DNA from: Paraburkholderia elongata
GTDB lineage: Bacteria; Pseudomonadota; Gammaproteobacteria; Burkholderiales; Burkholderiaceae
Length of the DNA: 64,000 bases
Assembly: GCF_013177735.1 (NCBI RefSeq)
Contig: NZ_WOEZ01000055.1
Coordinates: forward strand, 1-64,000
Reading direction: 5' to 3'
Shown here: piece after piece, positions 44,982-54,588 of the stretch
How positions within the stretch are numbered: position 1 is the first letter of the stretch
Layout of the letters: every line of letters starts with the position of its first letter
Notes under the pieces: model-generated
Seen by the model: only the letters and a program-made list of their open reading frames with translations
What the model was told of the DNA's origin: nothing
The model's database searches: none
Made by a program: the position numbers and the translations under genes

Positions 44982-47425
44982 ACCACGAAGTCCTTGAAGA
45001 AGCCGTGCTGCAACCCGCGACGCGCAGCGCACTGGCTGAACTCACCACCGTTCCCGGCGTTCAGGCGCCGCCGCGCCGCACGGCGTTGCGCAGCGATAAG
45101 ACGGTGCGTGTCGCGATCGTGCACGACTGGCTCGTCACCTATGCGGGCGCCGAGAAGGTGCTCGAGCAGATCGTCGCGTGCTTTCCGGACGCGGACCTGT
45201 TCAGTCTCGTCGATTTTCTCGACGACCGCAGCTTCCTGCGCGGCAAGCCGGTCACGACCTCGTTCATCCAGAAACTGCCGCTCGCGCGGACCAAGTACCG
45301 CACGTATCTGCCGTTGATGCCGCTCGCGATCGAGCAGCTCGACGTGTCGGCCTACGACGTGGTGATCTCGAGCAGCCACGCCGTTGCAAAAGGGATTCTC
45401 ACCGGCCCCGACCAGGTGCATATCAGCTACGTGCATTCGCCGATCCGCTACGCGTGGGATCTGCAGCACCAGTATCTGCAGCAGTCGAAGCTGACCGCTG
45501 GTCCGAAGTCGGCAATGGCGCGGCTGATTCTGCACTACATCCGCAACTGGGATATCCGCACGTCGAACTCCGTGGACGGCTTTGTTGCGAACTCCGACTT
45601 CATCGCGCGGCGGATCAAGAAGGTCTATCAGCGCGAAGCGCAAGTGATCTTTCCGCCCGTCGACGTCGAAGCGTTTTCGCTGTGCACGGAAAAGGATGAT
45701 TTCTATCTGACCGCCTCGCGGATGGTGCCATACAAGAAGATCGATCTGATCGTCGAGGCGTTCGCGCGGATGCCCGAGCGCAAGCTGGTGGTGATCGGCG
45801 ACGGCCCTGACATGCAGAAGATCCGCGCGAAGGCGGGGCCCAATGTCGAGATCATGGGCTACCAGCCGTTCAAGGTGCTCAAGGAAAAGATGAGCCGCGC
45901 GAAAGCCTTCGTGTTCGCCGCGGAAGAAGACTTCGGCATTTCAGTGGTTGAAGCGCAGGCGTGCGGTACGCCGGTGATCGCCTACGGCAAGGGCGGGGCG
46001 CTTGAAACCGTGCGCGATCTGTCTGAATCGCGGCCCACCGGCATGTTCTTCGACGAGCAGAACGCCGAGTCGATCATTGCGGCAGTTGAGCGTTTCGACG
46101 ACCACGTGAAGCGTTTTTCTCCGATGGATTGCCGCGCGAATGCCGAGCAGTTCTCCGCCGCCCATTTCCGGGAGCGTTTCTTCGCACACGTGCGGGCTTC
46201 GGTGCCGGCATTGCGCTCGGCGACGCTGCCGCCGTACGTCCCTTATAAAGCAGAGGCGGCTGCCAACGCGCCGCGCATTCTCGCGGTCGACCAGAGCGGC
46301 GTGCTCGGCGGCGCTGAGTTATCGCTGCTGGAAATCGTCAAAGCCTTGCGTTCGCGCATCGAAGTCGTGCTGTTCGACGATGGCCCGTTCCGCACTGCTT
46401 TGGCCAAGGCCGGCGTGACCGTCAACGTGCTGGACGCCGGCGCATTGCGCAATGTCCGCAAACAAGGCGGTTCCTTGCCGAAGGGCCAGGCGCTCAAGGG
46501 TTTGATGTCGCTCGTGCGCGCCACCGCGAAACACGCACGCAACGCCGAGGTGATCTACGCCAACACGCAGCGCGCAATGGTGATCGGCGCGATTGCCGGC
46601 AAGCTCGCGAGGCGGCCGGTGGTCTGGCATCTGCGCGATATCGTGAGTCCCGAGCATTTCGGCGGCAAGCAACTGGCGATCATCAAGTGGTGCGCGCGTT
46701 TAGGTCTCACGCACGTGATTGCCAACTCGGCGGCTTCCGCTCGCGCCTTCGCGGAGCTCACGCATTTCGACGAAAAGCGTATCGACGTGGTGTTCAACGG
46801 TATTTCCGCAGCACCGTTCGACGCCTTGCGCACCGTTCCGCAAGCGACGCTGCGCCGGCGCCTGAACTTGCCGCAGGACGCGTTTCTGGTCGGCTCGTTC
46901 AGCCGCCTCGCGCGCTGGAAGGGGCAACATGTGCTGCTCGAGGCGATGGTCCTCAATCCGCAGATGCATGCGGTGCTGGTGGGTGCCCCGTTGTTCGGCG
47001 AGGACGCATACGAGATCGAACTGCATGCCTTCGTCGCCACGCACAACCTCGGCGACCGAGTGCATTTTCTCGGCTTCCAGCACGACATACCGGCTTGCAT
47101 GTGCGCAGTCGATGCCGTCGTTCATACTTCGATCACGCCGGAGCCGTTCGGTCGCGTGATCGTCGAGGGGATGCTGGCGCAGCGGCCGGTGGTGGCTGCA
47201 CGCGCGGGCGGCGTGCTGGAGATCATCGACGACTACGAAAACGGCGTGCTGTGCACCCCCGGCGACGCACACGGTCTTGCCGATACGCTCGCTGAATTGC
47301 GCTCGAACGACGAACTGCGCAATAAGCTGGTCAGGAATGGGTATCAGACGGCGTTGAGCCGGTTCGGGACTGCGACCTATGTGGAAGGTGTCGAGCGGAT
47401 TCTGAAGCGCGTGGCGGGGCGTTGA
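44978..47425 (+). CDS. bceR: two-domain glycosyltransferase (BceR)
   Basis: An 815-residue protein with two complete GT4 units. The first (about residues 45-410) begins VRVAIVHDWLVTYAGAEKVLEQI and contains ASRMVPYKKIDLIVEAF and EDFGISVVEAQACGTPVIAYGKGG. The second (about 430-810) begins ILAVDQSGVLGGAELSLLEIVKAL and contains VGSFSRLARWKGQHVLLEAM and PEPFGRVIVEGMLAQRPVVAARAGGVLEII. The protein therefore probably adds two sugars. The start at 44978 overlaps the bceQ stop; the open frame further upstream lies inside bceQ in another frame. A strong terminator follows. Confidence 0.9.
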   Translation: MNHEVLEEAVLQPATRSALAELTTVPGVQAPPRRTALRSDKTVRVAIVHDWLVTYAGAEKVLEQIVACFPDADLFSLVDFLDDRSFLRGKPVTTSFIQKLPLARTKYRTYLPLMPLAIEQLDVSAYDVVISSSHAVAKGILTGPDQVHISYVHSPIRYAWDLQHQYLQQSKLTAGPKSAMARLILHYIRNWDIRTSNSVDGFVANSDFIARRIKKVYQREAQVIFPPVDVEAFSLCTEKDDFYLTASRMVPYKKIDLIVEAFARMPERKLVVIGDGPDMQKIRAKAGPNVEIMGYQPFKVLKEKMSRAKAFVFAAEEDFGISVVEAQACGTPVIAYGKGGALETVRDLSESRPTGMFFDEQNAESIIAAVERFDDHVKRFSPMDCRANAEQFSAAHFRERFFAHVRASVPALRSATLPPYVPYKAEAAANAPRILAVDQSGVLGGAELSLLEIVKALRSRIEVVLFDDGPFRTALAKAGVTVNVLDAGALRNVRKQGGSLPKGQALKGLMSLVRATAKHARNAEVIYANTQRAMVIGAIAGKLARRPVVWHLRDIVSPEHFGGKQLAIIKWCARLGLTHVIANSAASARAFAELTHFDEKRIDVVFNGISAAPFDALRTVPQATLRRRLNLPQDAFLVGSFSRLARWKGQHVLLEAMVLNPQMHAVLVGAPLFGEDAYEIELHAFVATHNLGDRVHFLGFQHDIPACMCAVDAVVHTSITPEPFGRVIVEGMLAQRPVVAARAGGVLEIIDDYENGVLCTPGDAHGLADTLAELRSNDELRNKLVRNGYQTALSRFGTATYVEGVERILKRVAGR

Positions 47426-47529
47426 GGTGCTTGCGCGCGCTGTTAGGCAGATGGTCAGGCAGATGGTTGGGGGAGGCGATTTAACGCGGGGGTAGGCAGG
47501 GACTGGGCCGGTCCCTGTCGTTAGCGCAG

Positions 47530-47567
47530 CGGAGCGAAAGCCCTGAGGGCCTTCGCTCCGTTTTTTT
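47530..47567 (+). terminator. rho-independent terminator after bceR
   Basis: CGGAGCGAAAGCCCT (47530-47544) pairs with AGGGCCTTCGCTCCG (47546-47560), with one mismatch, followed by seven T. It ends the plus-strand unit and overlaps the stop codon of the convergent acyltransferase gene. Confidence 0.9.
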
Positions 47568-48768
47568 ATCGTGCCGTGCGCGGCTTGAAACTCGCCGACC
47601 ACTTCATCGCCGGCAGTTCGACCAGCCGGTAGAACACGTACGCTACCGGCACGGCCACCAGCATGTAGCCGAACGACGGCCAGATCGACATTTGCAGTGA
47701 CGAGCGGAACAGGACCGACGACAGCAGCACGAAGATTGGGAGATGGATCAGATACAGCGAGAAGCTGAAGTCGCCGAAGCGCGACAGGAGGCGCACGCCT
47801 GGGCCATCGGTCTTATCAGCATTAGGGCGCTCCAGCGCCTTATACAGGTAGAACGCGAAACCGACCGCCCAGAGCTGGAATGCGCCGTACTGCCCGAAAT
47901 GGAACGCCGCACAACCGAGCGCGATGAACGCCGCAGCCAGCACATAGAGCCAGGCCGACGAGCGCGCATCCCGAGCGGTACGGGCCTTCGTATCGGCGAT
48001 CCACGCGCCGAGCGTCCACGAAAACCAATAGGACGTGAAGAACTGGATATCGTGGCGCTCAAGCACATAGGCGGACACTACATTGATCACCGCGACGATC
48101 GCCAGCACGGACGTCATGCCCAGACGCCGGCGCAGCGCGAATAGGAGCGGGTAGATCGCGTAGAACTGCACTTCGAGCGATAGCGTCCAGAGCGCGCCGT
48201 TCGACCCATACGTCTTGCCGGCCACGCCTTGCAGCGAAAACAGGTTGACGAGAAACGCCTGCAGGCCGATCTCGCGGATCTTGTGATTGACCGGCGGCAA
48301 CTGCAAGCTGACCCAGTCGAGTGCAAAAGTCAGCACGAGCGCCGCAAGCAGCACCGGATAAATGCGCGCGAAACGGCGCACCCAAAAATTGCCGGTGTCG
48401 AGCCGGTAGTCGGGATTTTTTGCAAGGCGCAGCGCGCCGCCGCGGTGAATGCAGTAACCGCTGATCACGAAGAAAATCGGCACACCGGCCGAACCCCACG
48501 CAATCGGGAACGTCAGATAGGCGGCAATCGTACTCAGGCTGAATGAATGCCCGACGCTTTGGTGAAAGGTCTGCATACCGACCCATTCGACCTGGCGGCA
48601 ATGAAAATATGCGACCAGAAGCGCGGCGAAGCCCCGCATTGCGTCGATTACATGTTCCTTGCCGGCGCCGTCGGCGCGCGCTTCGCTCTGGGCGCGCGGC
48701 GCGGCGGCCGGCCGTGACGGGGGGAGGGGCAGGGATGAGCCGGCGGCATCCAGTGCTGAGTCGCTCAT
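47566..48768 (-). CDS. bceS: membrane acyltransferase family 3, position of bceS
   Basis: A 400-residue AT3-family acyltransferase with about ten membrane helices. The signature is KEHVIDAMRGFAALLVAYFHCRQV (conserved Arg and His), and GSAGVPIFFVISGYCIHRGGALRLAKN forms the second motif. The N-terminal 35 residues are Pro/Ala-rich and probably disordered. Located beside bceR on the opposite strand, it matches bceS of described cepacian clusters and would add acetyl groups to the polymer. It is only distantly similar to the other acyltransferase in the window, so the two likely modify different sugars. Confidence 0.8.
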   Translation of the reverse strand: MSDSALDAAGSSLPLPPSRPAAAPRAQSEARADGAGKEHVIDAMRGFAALLVAYFHCRQVEWVGMQTFHQSVGHSFSLSTIAAYLTFPIAWGSAGVPIFFVISGYCIHRGGALRLAKNPDYRLDTGNFWVRRFARIYPVLLAALVLTFALDWVSLQLPPVNHKIREIGLQAFLVNLFSLQGVAGKTYGSNGALWTLSLEVQFYAIYPLLFALRRRLGMTSVLAIVAVINVVSAYVLERHDIQFFTSYWFSWTLGAWIADTKARTARDARSSAWLYVLAAAFIALGCAAFHFGQYGAFQLWAVGFAFYLYKALERPNADKTDGPGVRLLSRFGDFSFSLYLIHLPIFVLLSSVLFRSSLQMSIWPSFGYMLVAVPVAYVFYRLVELPAMKWSASFKPRTAR

Positions 48769-49007
48769 GCGCGGTCCTTATGAAGGAGAAAAATGCTTAT
48801 TCCCGGGCACGCCGTGCGCGCCCGCGGTGCATCACATGCTAGTGCACCGCGGAGGCAAAAAATCGATAAAAAATTGCGTATCGAATTGAATTAAATGACG
48901 ATTTTGTGTCGAATTGTAATTAGGCTTAAGCACTTGCTACAACGAATTATTTGCCGGTTTTGTCGTGCTAATTTAAGGCACGGATTCTCTTGACCCGAGG
49001 TGAAGTC

Positions 49008-49151
49008 ATGAACCTGCATTTACTCGCCGGCGTTGCCGTGCTGCTGTTCCTTGTCGCCGCGTCCGCCTACCGGGAAGCGCTGCGCAACGAGCCGATCCGC
49101 CGTTTTCGCATCAACCCGGCCAAGCTGCCCCAACTCGACGAGAACGAATGA
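49008..49151 (+). CDS. small single-helix membrane protein, 47 aa
   Basis: A short open frame with good coding signs: an ATG preceded by CGAGG about seven bases upstream, a hydrophobic helix at residues 4-20 (HLLAGVAVLLFLVAASA), then a basic and acidic cytoplasmic tail ending PQLDENE. No family is recognised. It lies alone in an AT-rich gap between bceS (divergent) and galU. The length and clean one-helix layout fit a small membrane protein, possibly a regulator of a neighbouring membrane complex, but nothing shows which. Confidence 0.6.
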   Translation: MNLHLLAGVAVLLFLVAASAYREALRNEPIRRFRINPAKLPQLDENE

Positions 49152-49454
49152 GCGGTACCTGGGAACCTCAAGCGCGTCCGCGATGCGCGCCCGGACTCGC
49201 TCGAGACTCCCCGCTGTCCGTTTCGCCGAATACGTAAAATTTTCGGATTTCCCGAAAATAATTCGATTTCGATACGTAATTATTTCCTGATGCATGCCAC
49301 GATCCGGAATATCGAAAGAGAATCGATTTATTTATTTGAATCGAAAAATATTCACGCCTGAGATGGATTAATTTTTTGTTAGTCTTTTCGGCAACATCGA
49401 GTGGCCGCCAGGCCCGCGACACACTAATTTCTAACCGATGTGGGAATGCCTACC
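49152..49454 (+). promoter_or_regulatory. AT-rich promoter region of galU with two inverted repeats
   Basis: No gene is supported. The region is strongly AT-rich and holds two palindromic elements: ATTTTCGG-N5-CCGAAAAT at 49239-49259 and TCGATT-N10-AATCGA at 49323-49344. Either could be a regulator-binding site for galU/bceT. Confidence 0.5.
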
Positions 49455-50372
49455 ATGCTGAAAGTCACCAAAGCCGTGTTTCCCGTAGCGGGCCTCGGGA
49501 CACGATTCCTGCCGGCTACCAAAGCAAGCCCGAAGGAAATGCTGCCGATCGTCGACAAGCCGCTGATCCAATACGCGGTTGAAGAAGCGATTGCCGCCGG
49601 TATCACCGAGATGATCTTCGTGACGGGCCGCAGCAAGCGCGCCATCGAAGATCATTTCGACAAGTCCTACGAGATCGAAGCGGAACTCGAAGCGCGCAAC
49701 AAGCAGAAGCTGCTCGACCTCGTGCGCAGCATCAAGCCGGCCAACGTCGACTGCTTCTATGTGCGTCAGGCCGAAGCGCTCGGTCTGGGCCACGCGGTGC
49801 TGTGCGCCGAAAAACTGGTGGGCGACAGCCCGTTCGCCGTGATTCTGGCTGACGACTTGCTGCACAGCTCGAAGCCGGTGATGAGCCAACTCGTCGACAC
49901 GTTCAACCACTATCACAGCTCGGTGATCGGCGTCGAAACCATCGCGCGCGAGGACAGCCGTTCGTACGGCGTGGTGGACGGCCGCGAGTGGGAAGACAAT
50001 GTGATCAAGCTGTCTGGCATCGTCGAAAAACCGGCACCGGACAAGGCGCCGTCGAACCTCGGCGTGGTGGGCCGCTATGTGCTGATGCCGACTATCTTCA
50101 AGCATATCCGCGCGCTCAAGCCGGGTGCGGGTGGTGAGCTGCAATTGACCGACGCGGTGCAATCGCTGCTGACCGAAGAGCAGGTTCTCGCGTACCGCTA
50201 CTTCGGCACGCGCTTCGATTGCGGCAGCAAGCTCGGCTATCTGAAGGCGACGGTGGAATTCGCGCTGCGTCATCCGGAAGTGAAGGAAGAGTTCGAAGCT
50301 TATCTGCAAACGTATCTGCAGGCGAATATGCAGGCCGGCGTGCCGGCGCAGTACGCGGCAGAAGCGGCTTAA
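49455..50372 (+). CDS. bceT: UTP-glucose-1-phosphate uridylyltransferase (GalU / BceT)
   Basis: Makes UDP-glucose from UTP and glucose-1-phosphate, the precursor for BceB, for BceC and for UDP-galactose. Motifs: AVFPVAGLGTRFLPATKASPKEMLPIVDKPLIQYAVEEA at the N-terminus, LAD-D at the metal site (VILADDLLH) and GIVEKPAP, then FGTRFDCGSKLGYL at the C-terminus. At 305 residues it is a normal GalU. The ATG at 49455 (MLKVTKAV) has GGGA upstream; starts at 49440 (GTG) and 49446 would add a few residues. It ends at a strong terminator and closes the bce region. Confidence 0.94.
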   Translation: MLKVTKAVFPVAGLGTRFLPATKASPKEMLPIVDKPLIQYAVEEAIAAGITEMIFVTGRSKRAIEDHFDKSYEIEAELEARNKQKLLDLVRSIKPANVDCFYVRQAEALGLGHAVLCAEKLVGDSPFAVILADDLLHSSKPVMSQLVDTFNHYHSSVIGVETIAREDSRSYGVVDGREWEDNVIKLSGIVEKPAPDKAPSNLGVVGRYVLMPTIFKHIRALKPGAGGELQLTDAVQSLLTEEQVLAYRYFGTRFDCGSKLGYLKATVEFALRHPEVKEEFEAYLQTYLQANMQAGVPAQYAAEAA

Positions 50373-50439
50373 GGTGTAAGAGGCCGCCGCAAACGCTTCA
50401 CGCAGAAGCAACGCGCAGCACTACCGCGCAAATTAAAAC

Positions 50440-50470
50440 GGGCGCCGCATCATGCGGCGCCCGGCTTTTT
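50440..50470 (+). terminator. rho-independent terminator after galU
   Basis: GGGCGCCGCAT (50440-50450) and ATGCGGCGCCC (50452-50462) form a perfect stem with a small loop, followed by five T at 50466-50470. It marks the end of the exopolysaccharide region. Confidence 0.9.
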
Positions 50471-50547
50471 CCGGCCTGGTTCGCGGCTGAGACCCAGGCG
50501 GGCCCGAAAGATCGAGCCTTATACCCAAGCCACCGCCCAAAAAGCCT

Positions 50548-52722
50548 TTACTGCTCCTTCTTCACTTCCAGCCGGAACTTATGCAGCAACGGTTCCGTAT
50601 AGCCGCTCGGCTGCTGGCGTCCTTCGAACACCAGCGCCTGCGCGGCCTTGAACGCCAGCGTGTCGAAGCCCGGCGCCATCGGCTTGTAGTGCGGATCGCC
50701 CGCGTTCTGCTCGTCGACCACCTTCGCCATGCGCTTGAAGGTCTCTTCGACCAGCTCGCGCGTCACCACGCCGTGATGCAGCCAGTTTGCAATGTGCTGG
50801 CTGGAAATACGCAGCGTTGCACGGTCTTCCATCAGGCCGACGTTGTGAACGTCCGGCACCTTCGAGCAGCCCACGCCCTGATCGACCCAGCGCACCACGT
50901 AGCCGAGAATGCCTTGCACGTTGTTCTCGATTTCGCTGCGGATCTCGTCCGCGCTCCACTTCGCTTCGGCGACGACCGGAATCGTCAGCAGGCCGTCGAG
51001 TAGTTCGTCGCGCACCTTCGCGTAGTCCGTGCGTTCGAGTTCCTGCTGAACCGCCTGCACGTCGACTTGATGGTAATGCAGCGCGTGCAGCGTCGCGGCG
51101 GTGGGCGACGGTACCCATGCGGTGTTCGCGCCGGACTTCGGATGCACGATCTTCTGTTCGAGCATGGCGTGCATCAGGTCGGGCATCGCCCACATGCCCT
51201 TGCCGATCTGCGAGCGGCCACGCAGGCCCGCGCTCAAACCGACCAGCACGTTGCTGCGTTCGTACGCGGCAATCCATGCGCTCGACTTCATGTCGCCCTT
51301 GCGCATCATCGGGCCCGCTTCCATCGCCGTGTGCATTTCGTCGCCGGTGCGGTCGAGGAAACCCGTGTTGATGAACGCGACACGTTCGGACGCTTTGCCG
51401 ATACAGGCGAGCAGGTTGACGCTGGTGCGGCGCTCCTCGTCCATGATGCCCATCTTGATCGTGTTGCGCGGCAGCTTGAACAGGTCTTCGACGCGCGCGA
51501 ACAGTTCGCTCGCGAACGCGACTTCGGCCGGGCCGTGCATTTTCGGCTTCACGATATAGATCGAGCCGGTGCGCGAATTCAGCTTGTGCTTGCGGTCGTG
51601 CAGCGCGCACAGCGTGGTGATGACAGCATCGAGAATGCCTTCCGGAATCTCGTGGCCGTCTATGGTCAGCACGGCCGGATTCGTCATCAAATGGCCGACG
51701 TTGCGGATGAACAGCAGCGAGCGGCCATGCAGCACGACCGGTGCTGTGCCGTTCGCGGCGGTGTACACGCGATCGGCATTCAGACGGCGCGTGAAGGTCT
51801 TGCCGCCCTTCGTGACTTCTTCCGTCAGATCGCCGGTCATCAGGCCGAGCCAGTTGCGATAGAGCTGGACCTTGTCGTCGGCATCCACGGCTGCAACAGA
51901 GTCTTCGCAGTCGATGATCGTGCTCACCGCGGCTTCGACCAGCACGTCCTTCACGTGCGCCGAATCGGTCTTGCCGATCGAATCGTTCGCGTCGATCTGG
52001 ATTTCGAAGTGCAGGCCGTTGTGCTTCAACAGCACGGCGGACGGTGCGCTCGCGTCGCCCTGATAGCCGATGAACTGCGCCGGCGTCTTCAGTTCGGTCT
52101 TGCCGCTCTTCAGCGTGACGACGAGCTTGCCGCCTTCGACGCTATAAAGCGTGGCATCGGCGTGCGAGCCGTTCGCGAGCGGCGCGGCTTCGTCGAGAAA
52201 CTTGCGTGCATAAGCGATTACCGCGGCGCCGCGCACCGGGTTGAAGGCTTTCTGTTTTTCAGCGCCGTTGGTCTCGGGGATCGCATCGGTGCCGTACAGC
52301 GCGTCGTACAGGCTGCCCCAGCGTGCGTTGGCAGCATTGAGCGCATAGCGCTGATTCGACAGCGGCACGACAAGTTGCGGGCCGGCCTGTTCGGCAATTT
52401 CGGTGTCCACCTGGTCGGTCGTGGCTTTGACGTTCGCCGGCGACGGCACGATGTAGCCGATGCCTTCGAGGAAGGCGCGGTACGCGCGCAGATCGCGTAC
52501 CGGGCCCGGATTGGCGCGATTCCAGGTGTCGAGTTCGGTTTGCAGGCGGTCGCGCTCGGCCAGCAGCGCACGGTTCTTGGGCGCCAGCTCGTGCACGAGG
52601 GCGTCGAAACCTGACCAGAATGCGGCGCTTTCGATACCGGTGCCGGGCAGGGCTTCGGTTTCGACGAACTGGTCGAGGTTGGCGGCGACTTGCAGTCCAC
52701 CGCGCGGGTTCATCTGAGTCAT
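50548..52722 (-). CDS. glcB: malate synthase G
   Basis: Condenses glyoxylate with acetyl-CoA to malate, the anabolic outlet for glycolate. At 724 residues it has the isoform G length. Visible: the Mg-binding and active-site region [61 protein letters not shown], and the C-terminal catalytic stretch [39 protein letters not shown]. The start at 52722 (MTQMNPRG) has GGAGCA upstream; the frame from 52761 is longer but lacks a site. It is the last gene of the glc operon, behind glcG. Confidence 0.95.
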   Translation of the reverse strand: MTQMNPRGGLQVAANLDQFVETEALPGTGIESAAFWSGFDALVHELAPKNRALLAERDRLQTELDTWNRANPGPVRDLRAYRAFLEGIGYIVPSPANVKATTDQVDTEIAEQAGPQLVVPLSNQRYALNAANARWGSLYDALYGTDAIPETNGAEKQKAFNPVRGAAVIAYARKFLDEAAPLANGSHADATLYSVEGGKLVVTLKSGKTELKTPAQFIGYQGDASAPSAVLLKHNGLHFEIQIDANDSIGKTDSAHVKDVLVEAAVSTIIDCEDSVAAVDADDKVQLYRNWLGLMTGDLTEEVTKGGKTFTRRLNADRVYTAANGTAPVVLHGRSLLFIRNVGHLMTNPAVLTIDGHEIPEGILDAVITTLCALHDRKHKLNSRTGSIYIVKPKMHGPAEVAFASELFARVEDLFKLPRNTIKMGIMDEERRTSVNLLACIGKASERVAFINTGFLDRTGDEMHTAMEAGPMMRKGDMKSSAWIAAYERSNVLVGLSAGLRGRSQIGKGMWAMPDLMHAMLEQKIVHPKSGANTAWVPSPTAATLHALHYHQVDVQAVQQELERTDYAKVRDELLDGLLTIPVVAEAKWSADEIRSEIENNVQGILGYVVRWVDQGVGCSKVPDVHNVGLMEDRATLRISSQHIANWLHHGVVTRELVEETFKRMAKVVDEQNAGDPHYKPMAPGFDTLAFKAAQALVFEGRQQPSGYTEPLLHKFRLEVKKEQ

Positions 52723-52838
52723 CGACTGCTCCATCTTTGAATGGGACCGATGTGGGGGCACCGGTCCGTGTTGTGTTTCTTTCTTTTATTGATACCGCTT
52801 TGAACGAATCCCGAACGTGTAGCGAACGGATACCGAAC

Positions 52839-53243
52839 TTAAGCGGCGATTGCCTGAATACCCGCTTTGGCGATTTGCGCGTCCTGATCCGACTTGACGC
52901 CCGACACGCCGACCGCGCCGACCACCTGGCCGTCGACGATCACCGGCACGCCGCCTTCCAGTGTGCCTTGCAACGGCGCGCTCAGGAATGCCATGCGGCC
53001 GTTGTTGATCATGTCTTCGTACACCTTGGTTTCACGGCGGCCGATCGCCGACGTGCGGGCTTTTTCCGTCGCAATGTACGCGCTGGCCGGCGCGCTGCCG
53101 TCCAGACGCAGCATGCCGAGTTGGTGGCCGCCATCGTCGACCACCACGATAGCGACGGCCCACTGGTTCTTCTCGGCTTCCGCGCGGGCGGCTTCGAGGA
53201 TTCGGGTCGTTTCGGCAACGGACAACACGGGTTTGCTCAGCAT
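52839..53243 (-). CDS. glcG: GlcG/HbpS-family (DUF336) protein
   Basis: A 134-residue GlcG/HbpS-type protein (haem-binding-like DUF336 fold). The sequence shows SVAETTRILEAARAEAEKNQWAVAIVVVDDGGHQLGMLRLDGSAPAS and GTLEGGVPVIVDGQVVGAVGVSGVKSDQD, both family landmarks. It accompanies glycolate oxidase genes in many bacteria, but its role is not settled; haem binding or a chaperone role are proposed for relatives. It stands between glcF and glcB in the operon, as in E. coli. Confidence 0.92.
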   Translation of the reverse strand: MLSKPVLSVAETTRILEAARAEAEKNQWAVAIVVVDDGGHQLGMLRLDGSAPASAYIATEKARTSAIGRRETKVYEDMINNGRMAFLSAPLQGTLEGGVPVIVDGQVVGAVGVSGVKSDQDAQIAKAGIQAIAA

Positions 53244-53262
53244 AATGAATTTCCTGTTTCGT

Positions 53263-54567
53263 TTATGGTAGGGATGCTTCTACAAGTTCTATCCAGTGGC
53301 GCACCGGAGTGCGCCCGGCGCCGTTCAGATGGGTCTGGCAACCGATGTTGGCCGTGACGATCATCTCGGGCTTGCCGCTTTCCAGTGCATCGAGCCTGTT
53401 GCTCCGTAATCTTTCCGCAAGCTCCGGCTGGGTAATGGAATACGTGCCCGCCGATCCGCAACACAGATGGGCGTCGGGCACGGCGGTGAGATCGAAGCCG
53501 AGCCGTTGCAGGACCGACTCGACCGCGCCGCCCAGCTTCTGCGCATGCTGCAACGTGCAGGGGCAGTGAAACGCGATTTTCTGTGGCGCTTCATTTGGCA
53601 AATTCGCCGGCAAACTCGCTGGCAACTTAGCTGCCAAATCCGCTGCCAACTTCCCCGGCAATTGATTCGCCTGCAACTGATCGAGCGGCTCGTTAGCCAA
53701 TACCTCCACGAGGTCTCGCGTCAGCTCGCTGACCCGCTGCGCTTTTGACGCATAGGGAGGGTCGTGGCGCAGCAGATGCCCATACTCCTTGACGAACGCC
53801 CCGCAGCCGCTCGCAGTTTGCACGATCGCTTCGGCACCGGCTTCGATGGCGGGCCACCACGCGTCGATATTGCGCCGTGCGCGCGCCAAGCCTGCGTCTT
53901 GCGCATTCAGATGATAATCGGTCGCCCCACAGCAGCCGGCCCGGCTGGCATTCACGATGCGGATGCCCAGCCGGTCCAGCACGCGCGCGGCGGCCGCGTT
54001 GGTGTTCGGTGACAGCGCGGGTTGCACGCAGCCTTCCAGCATCAGCATTTTGCGCGGATGCCGCGACGCCGGCCTCGGTTTTGTCCCAGTATTTGCCTGA
54101 GCGCCTCGCTTGGGGATTTTACGTCCAAGCGCGGCCGGAAGAAACGGCCGCATGGCCCGGCCCGTTTTAAGCAGCGCGTCGAACACCACCGGATTCGGGA
54201 TCGCCCGGCGCAAACCCTCGCGCAGCAGGCGTTCCGAGGCAGGGCGCTCAATGCGCCGCTCCAGTTCGGCGCGGCCGATATCCAGCAGCGCGTGATAGGT
54301 GACACCCGACGGGCAGGTGGTTTCACAGTTGCGGCAGCTCAGGCAGCGGTCGAGGTGCAACTGGGTTTTCTGCGTGACCGGCTCGCCCTCCAGCATCTGT
54401 TTGATCAGATAGATACGGCCGCGCGGGCCGTCGAGTTCGTTGCCGAGCAGCTGATAGGTCGGGCAGGTCGCGTTGCAGAAGCCGCAATGCACGCAGGAGC
54501 GCAGGATCTGTTCGGCTTCGTCGGCGCGCGACAGGGTTTTGGCGGCGTCGCTGAGATTGGTTTGCAT
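53263..54567 (-). CDS. glcF: glycolate oxidase iron-sulfur subunit
   Basis: The Fe-S subunit that passes electrons from the GlcD/GlcE flavins of glycolate oxidase. Two [4Fe-4S] motifs are intact near the N-terminus (CVHCGFCNATCPTYQ and CLSCRNCETTCPSGV). The two CCG-type cysteine-rich modules follow in the second half (SRAGCCGATDYHLN and DAHLCCGSAGTYSIT). Between them is an unusual run of tetrapeptide repeats (pattern A-x-L-P, about residues 296-324), encoded by a 12-base tandem repeat. Length (434) exceeds E. coli GlcF (407) mainly by this insertion. Confidence 0.94.
   Translation of the reverse strand: MQTNLSDAAKTLSRADEAEQILRSCVHCGFCNATCPTYQLLGNELDGPRGRIYLIKQMLEGEPVTQKTQLHLDRCLSCRNCETTCPSGVTYHALLDIGRAELERRIERPASERLLREGLRRAIPNPVVFDALLKTGRAMRPFLPAALGRKIPKRGAQANTGTKPRPASRHPRKMLMLEGCVQPALSPNTNAAAARVLDRLGIRIVNASRAGCCGATDYHLNAQDAGLARARRNIDAWWPAIEAGAEAIVQTASGCGAFVKEYGHLLRHDPPYASKAQRVSELTRDLVEVLANEPLDQLQANQLPGKLAADLAAKLPASLPANLPNEAPQKIAFHCPCTLQHAQKLGGAVESVLQRLGFDLTAVPDAHLCCGSAGTYSITQPELAERLRSNRLDALESGKPEMIVTANIGCQTHLNGAGRTPVRHWIELVEASLP
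53597..53668. repeat. in-frame 12-bp minisatellite within glcF
   Basis: Six tandem 12-base units (53597, 53609, 53621, 53633, 53645, 53657) of the type GGCAAATTCGCC encode tetrapeptides such as ANLP, ASLP, AKLP, ADLA and GKLA in the minus-strand glcF protein. The unit length is a multiple of three, so gain or loss of units keeps the frame. Confidence 0.85.
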
Positions 54568-54588
54568 GGTGTCGTTCGCCTTCGGGGC

